Source: Clostridia bacterium | GTDB lineage: Bacteria > Bacillota > Clostridia > DUPQ01 | Assembly: GCA_030590175.1 (NCBI GenBank) | Contig: JAUUZE010000005.1 | Location: 1-36,975, forward strand | DNA length: 36,975 nucleotides | Direction of reading: 5' to 3' | Shown: piece after piece, positions 1-9,676 of the stretch | Layout: every line of letters begins with the position of its first letter | How positions within the stretch are numbered: position 1 is the stretch's first letter | Notes under the pieces: model-generated | Told to the model about the DNA's origin: nothing | What the model saw: the letters and a program-made list of their open reading frames with translations, nothing else | Database searches by the model: none | Translations under genes and position numbers: made by a program

Positions 1-588
1 AAAACTTTTATTGAGCAAAATGAAGAGTACAGAATAGTTGGTGAGGCTAAAAATGGTATTGAAGCTATTGAAGTATGTAAAAAAGCGTATCCTGATGTCG
101 TATTGATGGATGTGAAAATGCCAGAATTAGATGGTATTAAAGCCGCTAAAGAATTGAAACGAGAATTTCCACGTATTAAAATTATTATTCTAACCTCATA
201 TGAAGATAATGAAAGTATTTTTGAAGCCTTCGCAATGGGAGTAGATGGATACTTACTTAAAAATACTAACCCAAAAGATTTGATGGAAGCCATCAGATTG
301 ACTGTAAATGGATTATGTGTAATTCAGCGGAATATAATGGAACATTTTATGACTCAATTAGGGGGTAAGAGCTTTACTGATTACGAAAAAATTGATGTTG
401 ATCTTTCAGTTGAAGACATAAAAGTATTAGAAATGCTTAGTGTTGGAAAAACAAATCGTGAAATTGCAAAAGCACTAAATTATTCGGAGGGTACTATAAA
501 AAATAGAGTATCTAAGATGATAAATTTATTAGATGTAAAAGATAGAACTCAATTGGTTGTATTCGCATTGAAACACGATATTATTTAG
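1..588 (+). CDS. LuxR/NarL-family DNA-binding response regulator (5' end outside window)
   Basis: Frame is open from base 1 (KTFIEQNEEYRIVGEAKNGIEAIEVCKKAYPDVVLMDVKMPELDG...): receiver domain with phospho-Asp 'LMDVKMPELDG', then C-terminal HTH 'LSVGKTNREIAKALNYSEGTIKNRVSKM'. The ORF track start at 103 is internal. Confidence 0.93.
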   Translation, partial: KTFIEQNEEYRIVGEAKNGIEAIEVCKKAYPDVVLMDVKMPELDGIKAAKELKREFPRIKIIILTSYEDNESIFEAFAMGVDGYLLKNTNPKDLMEAIRLTVNGLCVIQRNIMEHFMTQLGGKSFTDYEKIDVDLSVEDIKVLEMLSVGKTNREIAKALNYSEGTIKNRVSKMINLLDVKDRTQLVVFALKHDII

Positions 589-595
589 GAGTATT

Positions 596-2320
596 ATGAA
601 TCAAACTTCCCTTTCGTTATCACAAATTATCTCGCTTGAGGTTGTTTATACTGTTATTTTAATTATCTCATTATTCTTTATGATTTATATTTTAGTAAAT
701 GCAAAGAAAAGCACATTACGGAATTTTTATGTTGGTTTAAGTTCTCTTTTATTATTATCACTATTTGCAACAATACTACTAATTCTATCTTCTTCCATTA
801 GTTTTACTTACATCTTAATTATTATTAAATATCTAGCGATTAGTATAACCAGTGTAATATTTATTAGTTTTGCTTATTATTACATGACTGATAGACTTCT
901 AAACCCAATTACAATTATATTACTTTCAATTTATCCATTATTTACTTTTTTATTGATTTTAACCAATCCAATTCATTCATTATTCATTGGTGATATGTCT
1001 GTTGGGATTATTACTGGCAATTTATTTTATTATATTAATTCATCTATTGCTGATATTTATATATTTGTTGGTATGGTTATATTTGTTTTCAAAAGACGAA
1101 ATAAAGCTAAAAATATTGTTAATAAGTCCACTGCTTCATTATTAATCTTATCCCTTATATTAGTTAGTAAATCTATTAACTATTTGTTAATTGATAATTT
1201 AATTTTTAATTTCTTTGTAGCTATTTCTAGTGTGTGTATGATATTTGTAGGCTATTATCTCTTTACAAATAAATTGTTTAATATTGAATCATTTGGGATT
1301 GATAAAGCTATAAATAATCTACAAGAAGGCGTAGTTATATTAAATAAAGAAAAGAAAATAATTACTTCTAATCAAAGTTTTCGTAGCTTATTAAAAAAAG
1401 CTTATCCTGGGACTATTAAAGTAGAAAGTAATATTGAATTTCAGCGATTACTAGAATTAAAAAAATTGTTACCTGGTAATCATGTTGAAGGTAATCATAA
1501 TTTAGAGAGGGAAAAAGAAGATCAAGTGTTTGTGAATGTGGTAGAAAGTACAACCTATGATTATCAAGGGAATATAACAGGGTATGTTTTAATCTTTAGA
1601 GATATTAGTGAATATATTACAATGCAAGAAGACTTACAAAAGAAAAATATTGAATTGACAAAAACACGAGTACGACTAGAAAATCATATAAATGATATTA
1701 AAACCATTGATTCATTAGAAAAGAGAAATGCATTAGCAAAAGAACTACATGATATATTAGGTCACACACTAACAGTTACTAATCTTAAATTACAGTATTG
1801 TATTGATACTTTTGATCAAAATGATGAAACTACATTGAATAATATTCAAGACATAAAAGAGATTGTAAGAAAAGGTATGAATCAATTAAGTAAATCAATT
1901 GATGAAGAACAAGTTTATGAAAGTGTGTCACTTCTTCGTTTGCGACAAGAATTGATTAGGCTATGTGAACATGTTGAAAATAGTGGGCTTATGACAGAAG
2001 TTACTGTGAAAGGAATTTATAAGATGATTCCAGTTCATGTGTATAATGCTGTATATAGAGTATGTCAAGAAGCGATTACAAATGCTCTTAGACATGCTAA
2101 AGCTGAAAATATTTACTTAATTATAAAATATAAAGATAATCAATTATCACTAAATATATTTGATGATGGAAATGGTTCTCTAGAAATTATTAAAGGAAAT
2201 GGTTTAAGTGGTATGGAACAACGAATACAAGAATTAAATGGAAAAATCACCTTCAAATCAATAGAAAATGAAGGATTTTATATCAAAGCATCAATTCCTA
2301 TTCTGTCCGAAAGTAACTAA
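596..2320 (+). CDS. Sensor histidine kinase (multi-TM N-terminus, PAS-like region, HisKA_3 + HATPase_c)
   Basis: Hydrophobic multi-span N-terminus; 'LAKELHDILGHTLTVTNLKLQ' H-box of HisKA_3 type; 'VCQEAITNALRHAKA' N-box and 'DDGNG' G-box. Adjacent to the response regulator. Confidence 0.92.
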   Translation: MNQTSLSLSQIISLEVVYTVILIISLFFMIYILVNAKKSTLRNFYVGLSSLLLLSLFATILLILSSSISFTYILIIIKYLAISITSVIFISFAYYYMTDRLLNPITIILLSIYPLFTFLLILTNPIHSLFIGDMSVGIITGNLFYYINSSIADIYIFVGMVIFVFKRRNKAKNIVNKSTASLLILSLILVSKSINYLLIDNLIFNFFVAISSVCMIFVGYYLFTNKLFNIESFGIDKAINNLQEGVVILNKEKKIITSNQSFRSLLKKAYPGTIKVESNIEFQRLLELKKLLPGNHVEGNHNLEREKEDQVFVNVVESTTYDYQGNITGYVLIFRDISEYITMQEDLQKKNIELTKTRVRLENHINDIKTIDSLEKRNALAKELHDILGHTLTVTNLKLQYCIDTFDQNDETTLNNIQDIKEIVRKGMNQLSKSIDEEQVYESVSLLRLRQELIRLCEHVENSGLMTEVTVKGIYKMIPVHVYNAVYRVCQEAITNALRHAKAENIYLIIKYKDNQLSLNIFDDGNGSLEIIKGNGLSGMEQRIQELNGKITFKSIENEGFYIKASIPILSESN

Positions 2321-2436
2321 CAATATTATACAAAGGTCATAGTGATTAGTAACCTATGGCACTATGAATGAAAAGGCATATACCATATAATTCCAATATG
2401 TACTTTGATTAGTATACAAATATATCCCTTAAGCTG

Positions 2437-2474
2437 TTGTTCACCACTCGTCTTTGTGGCGAGTGGGGGAACAA
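2437..2474 (+). other. Strong intergenic hairpin
   Basis: TTGTTCACCACTCG - TCTTTGTGG - CGAGTGGGGGAACAA inverted repeat (about 14 bp with one imperfection), not followed by a T-run. Confidence 0.6.
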
Positions 2475-2500
2475 TAATACATAAGAAATAAAGAATTTTA

Positions 2501-2526
2501 AACACAAGACTGTGTTATTTTTTTTT
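2501..2526 (+). terminator. Rho-independent terminator downstream of the two-component genes
   Basis: AACACA-AGAC-TGTGTT stem-loop followed by ATTTTTTTTT. Confidence 0.75.
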
Positions 2527-2599
2527 GCAAAAAAAGTATATAAATATGAAAACAATTGATATAATGTTTTGATAATAAAAAAACCAGATAGGATTAATT

Positions 2600-3736
2600 A
2601 TGAATATTGGAATTATTGGGACAGGGAACAGAGCAACAGCATATTATGACATAGAAAAATATAATAAAACAGTAAAAGTAGTAGCAATATGTGATCTAGA
2701 TAAAGAAAAAAACAGTAAAGTTGTTAATAAGTATTTTAGCAAAAATAATATAAGAATTTACTATAATTATTTAGATTTACTAAATGATGATGATATTGAT
2801 GGAGTAATAATTTGTACTCCAGATTTCACACATACTCAAATAACAATTGATTCTATAAAAAGGAATAAAAAAATATTACTTGAAAAACCTGTCGCAACAA
2901 ATTTAGATGACTTAAAAGTATTATATCGTGAATGTATTAATTATGATAAAACAATATTACCAGGTTTTGTTTTGCGATATACAGATATTTTTAAGAAAGT
3001 AAATGAATTAATTAAAAGTGGTTCCATTGGAGATATCATAACAATTGAAGCAAGTGAAACCCTTAAACCCATTCATGCAGCTAGTTTTTTTAGACGTTGG
3101 CATAAAAGTGAAATCAATAATGGAGGCTTTTTAAATGCAAAATGTAGCCATGATTTAGATTTATTAAATATGTTTATTAATAAAAAACCTTTATTCGTAT
3201 CATCCTTTGGTTCTAATATACATTTTACAAGTGAAAAAAATAATGTGGCAAAATGTAGCTTATGTGAAAAATATGATGAGTGTATATATGTGGATAAAAG
3301 TAATAATGAGTTTTCTGGTATTAATTATGACTTGTGTCCATACATGGTTAGTAGTGACATAGTTGACCATCAAGTAGTGCTGATTGAATATGAAACTGGC
3401 ATTACAGCAAGTTTTACAGTATCAATGCATGCAGAAAAAGGCAATAGAAAGATGGCTATATTTGGAACAAAAGGAGTAATAAGAACTGATTTTTTTACAC
3501 AAAAAATCACCATAGATTTTCCTAATTCTAAAGAACGTGAAGTATATGATATTAATGCTTCTTCAAAAGGGCATGGCGGTGGTGATGAAAGCTTGTGTAA
3601 GCTATTTGGAATAAACAATGATAATAATGAAATATATAATGGTATATTAAGCACTTCAATTGCACTAGCAGCTGAAAAAAGCAGAAAAGAGAAGGTTATT
3701 GTTTCTATGAAAGAATTTGTTCCTTTTATATTCTAA
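2600..3736 (+). CDS. Gfo/Idh/MocA family oxidoreductase with Cys motif
   Basis: N-terminal Rossmann 'IGIIGTGNRA', 'EKP' motif (KKILLEKPVA), C-terminal Gfo/Idh domain; contains CSLCEKYDEC...CPYM. Confidence 0.88.
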   Translation: MNIGIIGTGNRATAYYDIEKYNKTVKVVAICDLDKEKNSKVVNKYFSKNNIRIYYNYLDLLNDDDIDGVIICTPDFTHTQITIDSIKRNKKILLEKPVATNLDDLKVLYRECINYDKTILPGFVLRYTDIFKKVNELIKSGSIGDIITIEASETLKPIHAASFFRRWHKSEINNGGFLNAKCSHDLDLLNMFINKKPLFVSSFGSNIHFTSEKNNVAKCSLCEKYDECIYVDKSNNEFSGINYDLCPYMVSSDIVDHQVVLIEYETGITASFTVSMHAEKGNRKMAIFGTKGVIRTDFFTQKITIDFPNSKEREVYDINASSKGHGGGDESLCKLFGINNDNNEIYNGILSTSIALAAEKSRKEKVIVSMKEFVPFIF

Positions 3737-3765
3737 AATTTTCTATTAAAAAACAAATAAAGTAT

Positions 3766-3793
3766 TTGCATTTTCTCAAAAATGACATATAAT
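3766..3793 (+). promoter_or_regulatory. Sigma70/SigA-type promoter for the lacI-type operon
   Basis: TTGCAT (3766-3771), 16-bp spacer, TATAAT (3788-3793). Confidence 0.7.
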
Positions 3794-3802
3794 TGTAAAT
3801 GT

Positions 3803-3818
3803 TAGTAAACGTTTACTA
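3803..3818. promoter_or_regulatory. LacI-family operator-like palindrome
   Basis: TAGTAAACGTTTACTA, perfect 16-bp palindrome with central CG, just downstream of the -10 and directly upstream of a LacI-family gene. Confidence 0.8.
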
Positions 3819-3832
3819 TAAGGAGTAGAATT

Positions 3833-4849
3833 TTGGATAAAAAAGCCACAATCAATGATGTAGCAAAAGTTGCAAATGTTTCAATTGCAACTGTATCTAG
3901 ATATCTTTCAAATAATGGTTATCCAATTAAAGAGCAAACTAAAATATCAATAAAAAATGCCATTGAACAACTTTCATATACTCCAAATATTGTTGGCCGA
4001 ATGTTAAAAACTAATAAAAGTATGGATATTGGTGTTATTATACCTACTATTTTAAATCCATATTATCCTGCTGTTATTTATGGAATTGAAAAAAAGGCAT
4101 ATGAAAAAGGTTTTAATATTTTATTATGTAATTCTCAAAGAGATGCAAGTAGACAAAAGCAATATGTAAATACATTAATACAAAAACAAGTAAAAGGATT
4201 AATAATTTCATCAATTGGAGATGATTTCTTGTTATATTCAGATATCGTAAGTAAAGGAATTGCTTTAGTATCACTTGAAGATGAAATAAGTTTAGATAAA
4301 GTTGGGCAAGTATTATTTAATTATGAAAAAGGTGCTTATATGGCAGTTTCTCATTTACTTAAATTAGGTCATAAAAAAATTGCTTTTTTAACTTCTCCTT
4401 TAGTTAGGAAAAGTAGAAAAGATATTTTAAAAGGGTATATAAAGTGTTTAAAAGATAATAACATTACATACAATAAAGTTGTTGAAATTAATGAAGAAAA
4501 TGAATATGAAAATGGTGCGCTTCTAGGAGCTAAACTTTTATCAGAAGATGATTTGCCAACAGCACTACTTGCAGTAAATGATATGGTAGCGTATGGTGTT
4601 ATGCAATATTTAACTCAAAATAATATTAATATTCCAGAAGATATTTCAATTGTGGGGTTTGACGATATTAAAATATCAAAAATGATGAATCCTGCTTTGA
4701 CAACTATTAGTCAACCTTCACAAAAAACAGGAGAGCTTGCGGTATCAATGTTATTTGACATATTAGATGGAAAAGAATCTAAAAGAATTCTATTAGAGCC
4801 TGAATTAGTAATAAGGGCTTCAACTAAAAAAATAAGAGGAGAGATTTAA
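3833..4849 (+). CDS. LacI/GalR family transcriptional regulator (TTG start)
   Basis: N-terminal HTH 'ATINDVAKVANVSIATVSRYLSNNGYPIKEQT', periplasmic-binding-like core, 'VGFDDI' motif; SD 'aaggag' upstream. Confidence 0.95.
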   Translation: MDKKATINDVAKVANVSIATVSRYLSNNGYPIKEQTKISIKNAIEQLSYTPNIVGRMLKTNKSMDIGVIIPTILNPYYPAVIYGIEKKAYEKGFNILLCNSQRDASRQKQYVNTLIQKQVKGLIISSIGDDFLLYSDIVSKGIALVSLEDEISLDKVGQVLFNYEKGAYMAVSHLLKLGHKKIAFLTSPLVRKSRKDILKGYIKCLKDNNITYNKVVEINEENEYENGALLGAKLLSEDDLPTALLAVNDMVAYGVMQYLTQNNINIPEDISIVGFDDIKISKMMNPALTTISQPSQKTGELAVSMLFDILDGKESKRILLEPELVIRASTKKIRGEI

Positions 4850-4850
4850 A

Positions 4851-6038
4851 ATGGATGCAAAAAACAAAGTTGATGTATTAGTTGTGGGTGGAGGTATGAT
4901 TTCACAAGAAGTTATTTTACCCACAGTATTTCAAGAACAAAAATATGGACGTGTTGGTAATATTTCTATTTCATCATTAACGGGAGATATTATTGAAAAA
5001 CTACAGGGGATGTTTCCACCATTCACAGGATATCCAAATCCTAAAACTGAGGGAACTACTAAAATGTATCCTGATATGTTTAAACAAGCAATAGCAGATT
5101 TACCTGAAAACGGTGTTGTTATTGTAGCTACACCAGATCATTTTCATACACCTGTTATTAAAGCTGCTATTGAAGCTGGTAAACATGTAATAGTTGAAAA
5201 ACCACTATGCTTAAAAGTTGAAGAAGCAAATGAAATTATTAAAATGGCAGACGAAAAAGGTGTTTATGTATTAACTGATTATCATAAAAGACATGACAGA
5301 TCAATAAGAGCTTGTAGACATAAATTTAAAAAAGGCTTATTAGGTGAAATGTTACATGGTCACGCTTGGATTGAAGAACCAAAATATATGGCTCTTGATG
5401 TCTTTAAAGACTGGTGTGAAAAAAGTTCACCATTTGAATATATTGGAGTACATTATGCAGATGCATATTATTTTATAACTGGTTTAAAACCAAAAAGACT
5501 TGTTGCATTTGGTCAAAAAAAATATTTACCAACCCAAGGGAAAAATGCATATGATGCCGTACAAGCTACAATTGAGTGGGAAGACGGGTCAGTACAATTT
5601 GTTCAGACTTCATGGGTTAATTCTGAAAATAACTCTGCTATGACTAATCAAGGTATGATGATGCTAGGAACCATGGGTGAGTATTGGGCAGATCATAAAG
5701 ATAGAAATACTCATTTTGCAACTGAAGAGGAAGGGTTTGATGAGTTTAATCCTAATTTCTTTAAAAAGTATGATAGTTTTGATTTTCCTGGAGAAGAAGA
5801 ATGCGTTGGATATGGCTATGATTCAATAGTACAAGGGATTAACGATGTTAGAACCATAGTTACTACTACAAACACATTAAAAGAGCGTAAAGCATTACTG
5901 ACAACAATGGAAGATACTAGAGCACTACCAAGACAAGCACTAATTGGCGTTGCTATTAATAACGCAGTAAGAATGAGTGCTGATGCTGGTGGAAAATTTG
6001 TTACATTTACAAAAGATATGGCTATTTCATTTGAATAG
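4851..6038 (+). CDS. Gfo/Idh/MocA family oxidoreductase
   Basis: 'VDVLVVGGGMISQEVI', 'VATPDHFHTPVIKAAIEAGKHVIVEKPL' signature. Confidence 0.9.
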   Translation: MDAKNKVDVLVVGGGMISQEVILPTVFQEQKYGRVGNISISSLTGDIIEKLQGMFPPFTGYPNPKTEGTTKMYPDMFKQAIADLPENGVVIVATPDHFHTPVIKAAIEAGKHVIVEKPLCLKVEEANEIIKMADEKGVYVLTDYHKRHDRSIRACRHKFKKGLLGEMLHGHAWIEEPKYMALDVFKDWCEKSSPFEYIGVHYADAYYFITGLKPKRLVAFGQKKYLPTQGKNAYDAVQATIEWEDGSVQFVQTSWVNSENNSAMTNQGMMMLGTMGEYWADHKDRNTHFATEEEGFDEFNPNFFKKYDSFDFPGEEECVGYGYDSIVQGINDVRTIVTTTNTLKERKALLTTMEDTRALPRQALIGVAINNAVRMSADAGGKFVTFTKDMAISFE

Positions 6039-6050
6039 GAGAAACGTATA

Positions 6051-6989
6051 ATGAGCATTTTTGATGCTATGCTACCTATGGCTTTTTTTATTATATTAGG
6101 CTATGTACTTAGAAAAATTGGTTTAATAAATGAGCTTGTTAAGAACTTTTTAAATAAACTATTATTCTATGTTGCGCTACCAGCTATGGCTTTTCGTAGC
6201 ATTGCTTCATATGATTTTTCTAAAGCCTTTTCACTGTCTCTTGCCATGCACAATGTAACAGTTTTATTACTTACATTTGCCATTGGAATGTTTTTTGCAT
6301 ATTCCATAAAGGACAAGAAGAAGCGAGGGTCATTTCATCAAGCTTGTTATAGAAATAATCAGGCATACATTGGATTACATGTATCGAAAAATGTTTTTGG
6401 TGAGTTAGCGTTAGCAAAAGCAACCATAGTTAATGGATTCGAAATTCCAGTTGTAAATATTATTGCAATTATTAGTCTTGAAATATTTAGAGAAGAAAAT
6501 GGAACAGTTAATATAACTAAAAAAACTATAAAAACTATTATTAACATTTTAAAAAATCCATTCCTAATTGCAATTGGAGCTGGTATATTAGTTTCATTAC
6601 TTAATATTAGAATACTTGATATAATTGCAATAGATAGCGTATTTGAAATGTCTGGGCGAATTGCACTACCTATGGCACTTATTTTAATTGGTGGTTCAAT
6701 CACTTTTAAGTATTTACGTGAAAACTTGTTCATGGTTACAGGTATAAGTTTAATTAGATTACTAATTGTACCAGTAATTGCTTATTTTTTAGGTATTTGG
6801 GTATTTGGGTTACAAGGGCTTGATTTAAGTATTGGGGTGACACTGTTGTCTACTCCAGTAGCCATATCAAGTTATGTATTTGCACGAGAAATGGGAGCAG
6901 ATGAAAAATTAATGGCATCATTTATTGGGTTATCAACAATATTGTCTATTGCAACAATGCCACTAATTAATATATTATTTAATTTATAA
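6051..6989 (+). CDS. AEC (auxin efflux carrier) family transporter
   Basis: About 10 hydrophobic spans; 'MLPMAFFIILGYVLRKIGLI', 'FYVALPAMAFRSIA', 'RIALPMALILIGGSI' typical of the AEC family. Confidence 0.88.
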   Translation: MSIFDAMLPMAFFIILGYVLRKIGLINELVKNFLNKLLFYVALPAMAFRSIASYDFSKAFSLSLAMHNVTVLLLTFAIGMFFAYSIKDKKKRGSFHQACYRNNQAYIGLHVSKNVFGELALAKATIVNGFEIPVVNIIAIISLEIFREENGTVNITKKTIKTIINILKNPFLIAIGAGILVSLLNIRILDIIAIDSVFEMSGRIALPMALILIGGSITFKYLRENLFMVTGISLIRLLIVPVIAYFLGIWVFGLQGLDLSIGVTLLSTPVAISSYVFAREMGADEKLMASFIGLSTILSIATMPLINILFNL

Positions 6990-7000
6990 GGAGACACATC

Positions 7001-8407
7001 ATGGCAAAAAGTTTTTTATTACAACCTAGGAAGGTTCCAAAAGTATCAACCAAACACAGAACTATCTGTACAGAAATTCCTGTACCTGAAAGTTTAGAGG
7101 TTGTAAAACAATTAAGACAGTATGAACCTAAATCAATGACAGGACAACCATTAGTTATTTGGGACCATGGAAAAGGTGATAAAGTTTATGATAAATATGG
7201 TAATAAGTGGATTGACTTTAGCTCAGGTGTATTAGTTACTAACTCAGGGCATGGTAATGAGAAAATAAAGAAAGCTATTATTGAAATGGTTAATAGTGAT
7301 TTAATGCACAATTATTGTTTTCCCACAGAAGTACGTGCTGATTTAGTAAAAAAATTAGTAGAAATTTCACCAAAACCACTAGAAAAAGTTTTCTTACTAA
7401 CTACTGGTAGTGAGGCATGTGAATGCGCAATTAAACTTTCTAGAACATATGGCCAAAAAGTTGGTGGAACAAAAAAAATAAAGATTATTACATTTATTGA
7501 TGATTTTCATGGTAGAACCATGGGTTCACAAATGGCAGGTGGTTCTAAAGCTGCTAAGGAATGGATTATTAATGTTGATAAAGATATGAATCAAGTTCCA
7601 TTCCCTAATGCATATAAATATGAATGGGCAGATGAATCTAGAGATGATTATTCAGATGATAATTGTTTCAACACTTGGATGACTTATCTAGAAGAACAAA
7701 AAATTACACCTGATCAAATAGCTGCATTTATGCCAGAAACATTTCAAGGTGGTTGGGCACAGTTAATGCCTAAGGGTTTTGTGAAACGCTTACGTCAATT
7801 TTGTGATGATAATGATATATTATTAGTTTTTGATGAGGTACAAGCAGGATTTGGTCGTTCTGGAAAATTATATTCATTTTTGCATTATGATGTGAGTGCT
7901 GATGTTGTTTGTTTGGGTAAGGGAATATCAAGTTCACTACCATTATCAGCTGTAATAGGACGAGCTGATGTTATGGATTTATATGGTCCAAATAAGATGA
8001 CAAGTACCCATACTGGAAATCCTGTATGCTGTGCAGCTGCATTGGCAAATATTGATTTCATATTTGAAAATAAATTAATTGAAAAATCAGCTATGCTTGG
8101 AAAGATATGTGAAGCGAACTTAACTACACTGAAACAAAAATATTCTGAGTATATTGGAAATGTTAAAGGTTCTGGATTAGTGTGGGCTATGATTTTCACT
8201 AAAAAAAATAGTAAAGAAATAGATTGTGATTTGGCACATGATATTGTTAGACTATCAATTGAAAAAGGATTGTTATTCTTTGCACCTGTTGGTGCTGGGT
8301 CAACTATTAAAGTGACACCACCATTGGTAATTAGTGAAGAGGCATTACTAGAAGGATTAGAAGTATTAGAAGAAGCCATAGAAGAAGCAATTGTATTGAG
8401 GAAATAG
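7001..8407 (+). CDS. Class-III PLP aminotransferase (4-aminobutyrate aminotransferase-like)
   Basis: 'TTGSEACECAIKLSR', 'VFDEVQAGFGRSGK', 'VCLGKGISSSLPLSAVIGR' (PLP Lys). Confidence 0.92.
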   Translation: MAKSFLLQPRKVPKVSTKHRTICTEIPVPESLEVVKQLRQYEPKSMTGQPLVIWDHGKGDKVYDKYGNKWIDFSSGVLVTNSGHGNEKIKKAIIEMVNSDLMHNYCFPTEVRADLVKKLVEISPKPLEKVFLLTTGSEACECAIKLSRTYGQKVGGTKKIKIITFIDDFHGRTMGSQMAGGSKAAKEWIINVDKDMNQVPFPNAYKYEWADESRDDYSDDNCFNTWMTYLEEQKITPDQIAAFMPETFQGGWAQLMPKGFVKRLRQFCDDNDILLVFDEVQAGFGRSGKLYSFLHYDVSADVVCLGKGISSSLPLSAVIGRADVMDLYGPNKMTSTHTGNPVCCAAALANIDFIFENKLIEKSAMLGKICEANLTTLKQKYSEYIGNVKGSGLVWAMIFTKKNSKEIDCDLAHDIVRLSIEKGLLFFAPVGAGSTIKVTPPLVISEEALLEGLEVLEEAIEEAIVLRK

Positions 8408-8408
8408 T

Positions 8409-9524
8409 GTGTTTAATAAAGTGCGAGGTTTAAATATTTTAAAACGATTTGACTATCCACTGTTACTATTAGTAGCTGTGATAACTGTAATAGGATTTTT
8501 TGTCCTAAGAAGTGCCACAGCTACTATGAATACAGGTAGTTCAATTGTTAGAATACAATTAATTTCAATAATTATTGGGGTAGTTATTTGTATTGTATTA
8601 TCATTGATTGATTACACATATTTTAAACCGTGGGGATATTTTATTTTTATTGTTGCAATAGGTTTACTTATTTATGTTACATTGTATGGATATGGGCGAG
8701 ATATAGAAGGTATTGGATCAAATAGTTGGATTGTTTTATTTAGCGGGTACACTTTTCAACCAGCCGAGGTAGCAAAAGTAGCATATGTGATGGTTATACC
8801 AGCTTTGTTAGCAAACTTAAAAGAAGAGTTTTCGCTTAAATTATTCTTACTTACAATAGTAGCTTCACTAGCACCTATTGGATTAATTTTATCACAGCCT
8901 GAATTTGGATCTGCAGTTGTTTTTACTGTATCATTAATTTTTATGTTATTTATATATGGAATCAAATTTAAATGGTTTGCAATTGGTATAGGTGCAGTTG
9001 CAGCATTGTTACCAGTTATCTGGTTGTTTTTACAAGATTTTCAGAGAAAAAGAATTTATAGTATTCTTACACCAGGTGCTGAAGGAGTTGATACATCTCA
9101 TATTGATAAAGCTAAAATGGCAATTGGTAGTGGTAGATTAACAGGAATGGGTTTATTTAATGGAACTCAAACTCAAGGTGGTCTACCAATTAAAGATACT
9201 GACTTTATTTTCTCAGTAGTGGGAGAGGAACTAGGATTCATAGGAGCTAGTTTAGTAATTATATTAATATTTTTAATTATTGTTAGGATTATATATATAG
9301 CCGCAAAAACTGATGACTTATATGGACGATACATGACCATAGGAATTGCTGGAATGATGATGTTTCATTTTATTGAAAATGTTGGAATGAATCTTGGTTT
9401 ATTACCTGTTACTGGAATTCCACTACCTTTTGTTAGTGGAGGAGGGACTGCCATGATTATTAACTTTGCATTAATAGGACTTGTCTTATCTGTTTCAATG
9501 CGGCGAAAACAATCTATTACATAA
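8409..9524 (+). CDS. rodA: SEDS-family peptidoglycan glycosyltransferase, RodA-type (GTG start)
   Basis: Multi-TM; 'FQPAEVAK', 'KDTDFIFSVVGEELGFIGA', 'GIPLPFVSGGGT' SEDS motifs. Confidence 0.88.
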   Translation: MFNKVRGLNILKRFDYPLLLLVAVITVIGFFVLRSATATMNTGSSIVRIQLISIIIGVVICIVLSLIDYTYFKPWGYFIFIVAIGLLIYVTLYGYGRDIEGIGSNSWIVLFSGYTFQPAEVAKVAYVMVIPALLANLKEEFSLKLFLLTIVASLAPIGLILSQPEFGSAVVFTVSLIFMLFIYGIKFKWFAIGIGAVAALLPVIWLFLQDFQRKRIYSILTPGAEGVDTSHIDKAKMAIGSGRLTGMGLFNGTQTQGGLPIKDTDFIFSVVGEELGFIGASLVIILIFLIIVRIIYIAAKTDDLYGRYMTIGIAGMMMFHFIENVGMNLGLLPVTGIPLPFVSGGGTAMIINFALIGLVLSVSMRRKQSIT

Positions 9525-9541
9525 CAAATAAAAAATATTTT

Positions 9542-9569
9542 AAAATAACCTAATCATGGTTATTTTTTT
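9542..9569 (+). terminator. Rho-independent terminator after rodA
   Basis: AAAATAACC-TAATCAT-GGTTATTTT stem followed by T-run. Confidence 0.78.
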
Positions 9570-9580
9570 GCGTAAATTCC

Positions 9581-9610
9581 TTGACAAGTGCTAGAAAGTG
9601 ATGCTAAAAT
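9581..9610 (+). promoter_or_regulatory. dcw/mraZ promoter
   Basis: TTGACA (9581-9586), 18-bp spacer, TAAAAT (9605-9610), upstream of mraZ. Confidence 0.7.
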
Positions 9611-9676
9611 GTAATCAAGTGGTGACCAAGTGGGGATTAGTAGTGAGAAATTCCCAAAATTTGCGGTCAATTCCCA
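9586..9676. promoter_or_regulatory. Candidate MraZ-binding repeat region
   Basis: AAGTG/AAGTGG units beginning 9586-9587, 9596, 9617 and 9628 (about 10-11 bp periodicity) and two AATTCCCA (= TGGGAATT on minus) at 9649-9656 and 9669-9676, exactly 20 bp apart. Confidence 0.55.

Noticed and set aside
2437-2474. Hairpin considered as a T-box or riboswitch, or as a Rho-independent terminator
   Set aside because: No T-box consensus, no downstream T-run; recorded only as a structured element.
6359-6733. 124-aa minus-strand ORF antisense to the AEC transporter
   Set aside because: Shadow of a conserved membrane protein gene; no independent support.
7885-8379. 164-aa minus-strand ORF antisense to the class-III aminotransferase
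   Set aside because: Shadow ORF inside a confident CDS; low-complexity Ser/Asn-rich translation.
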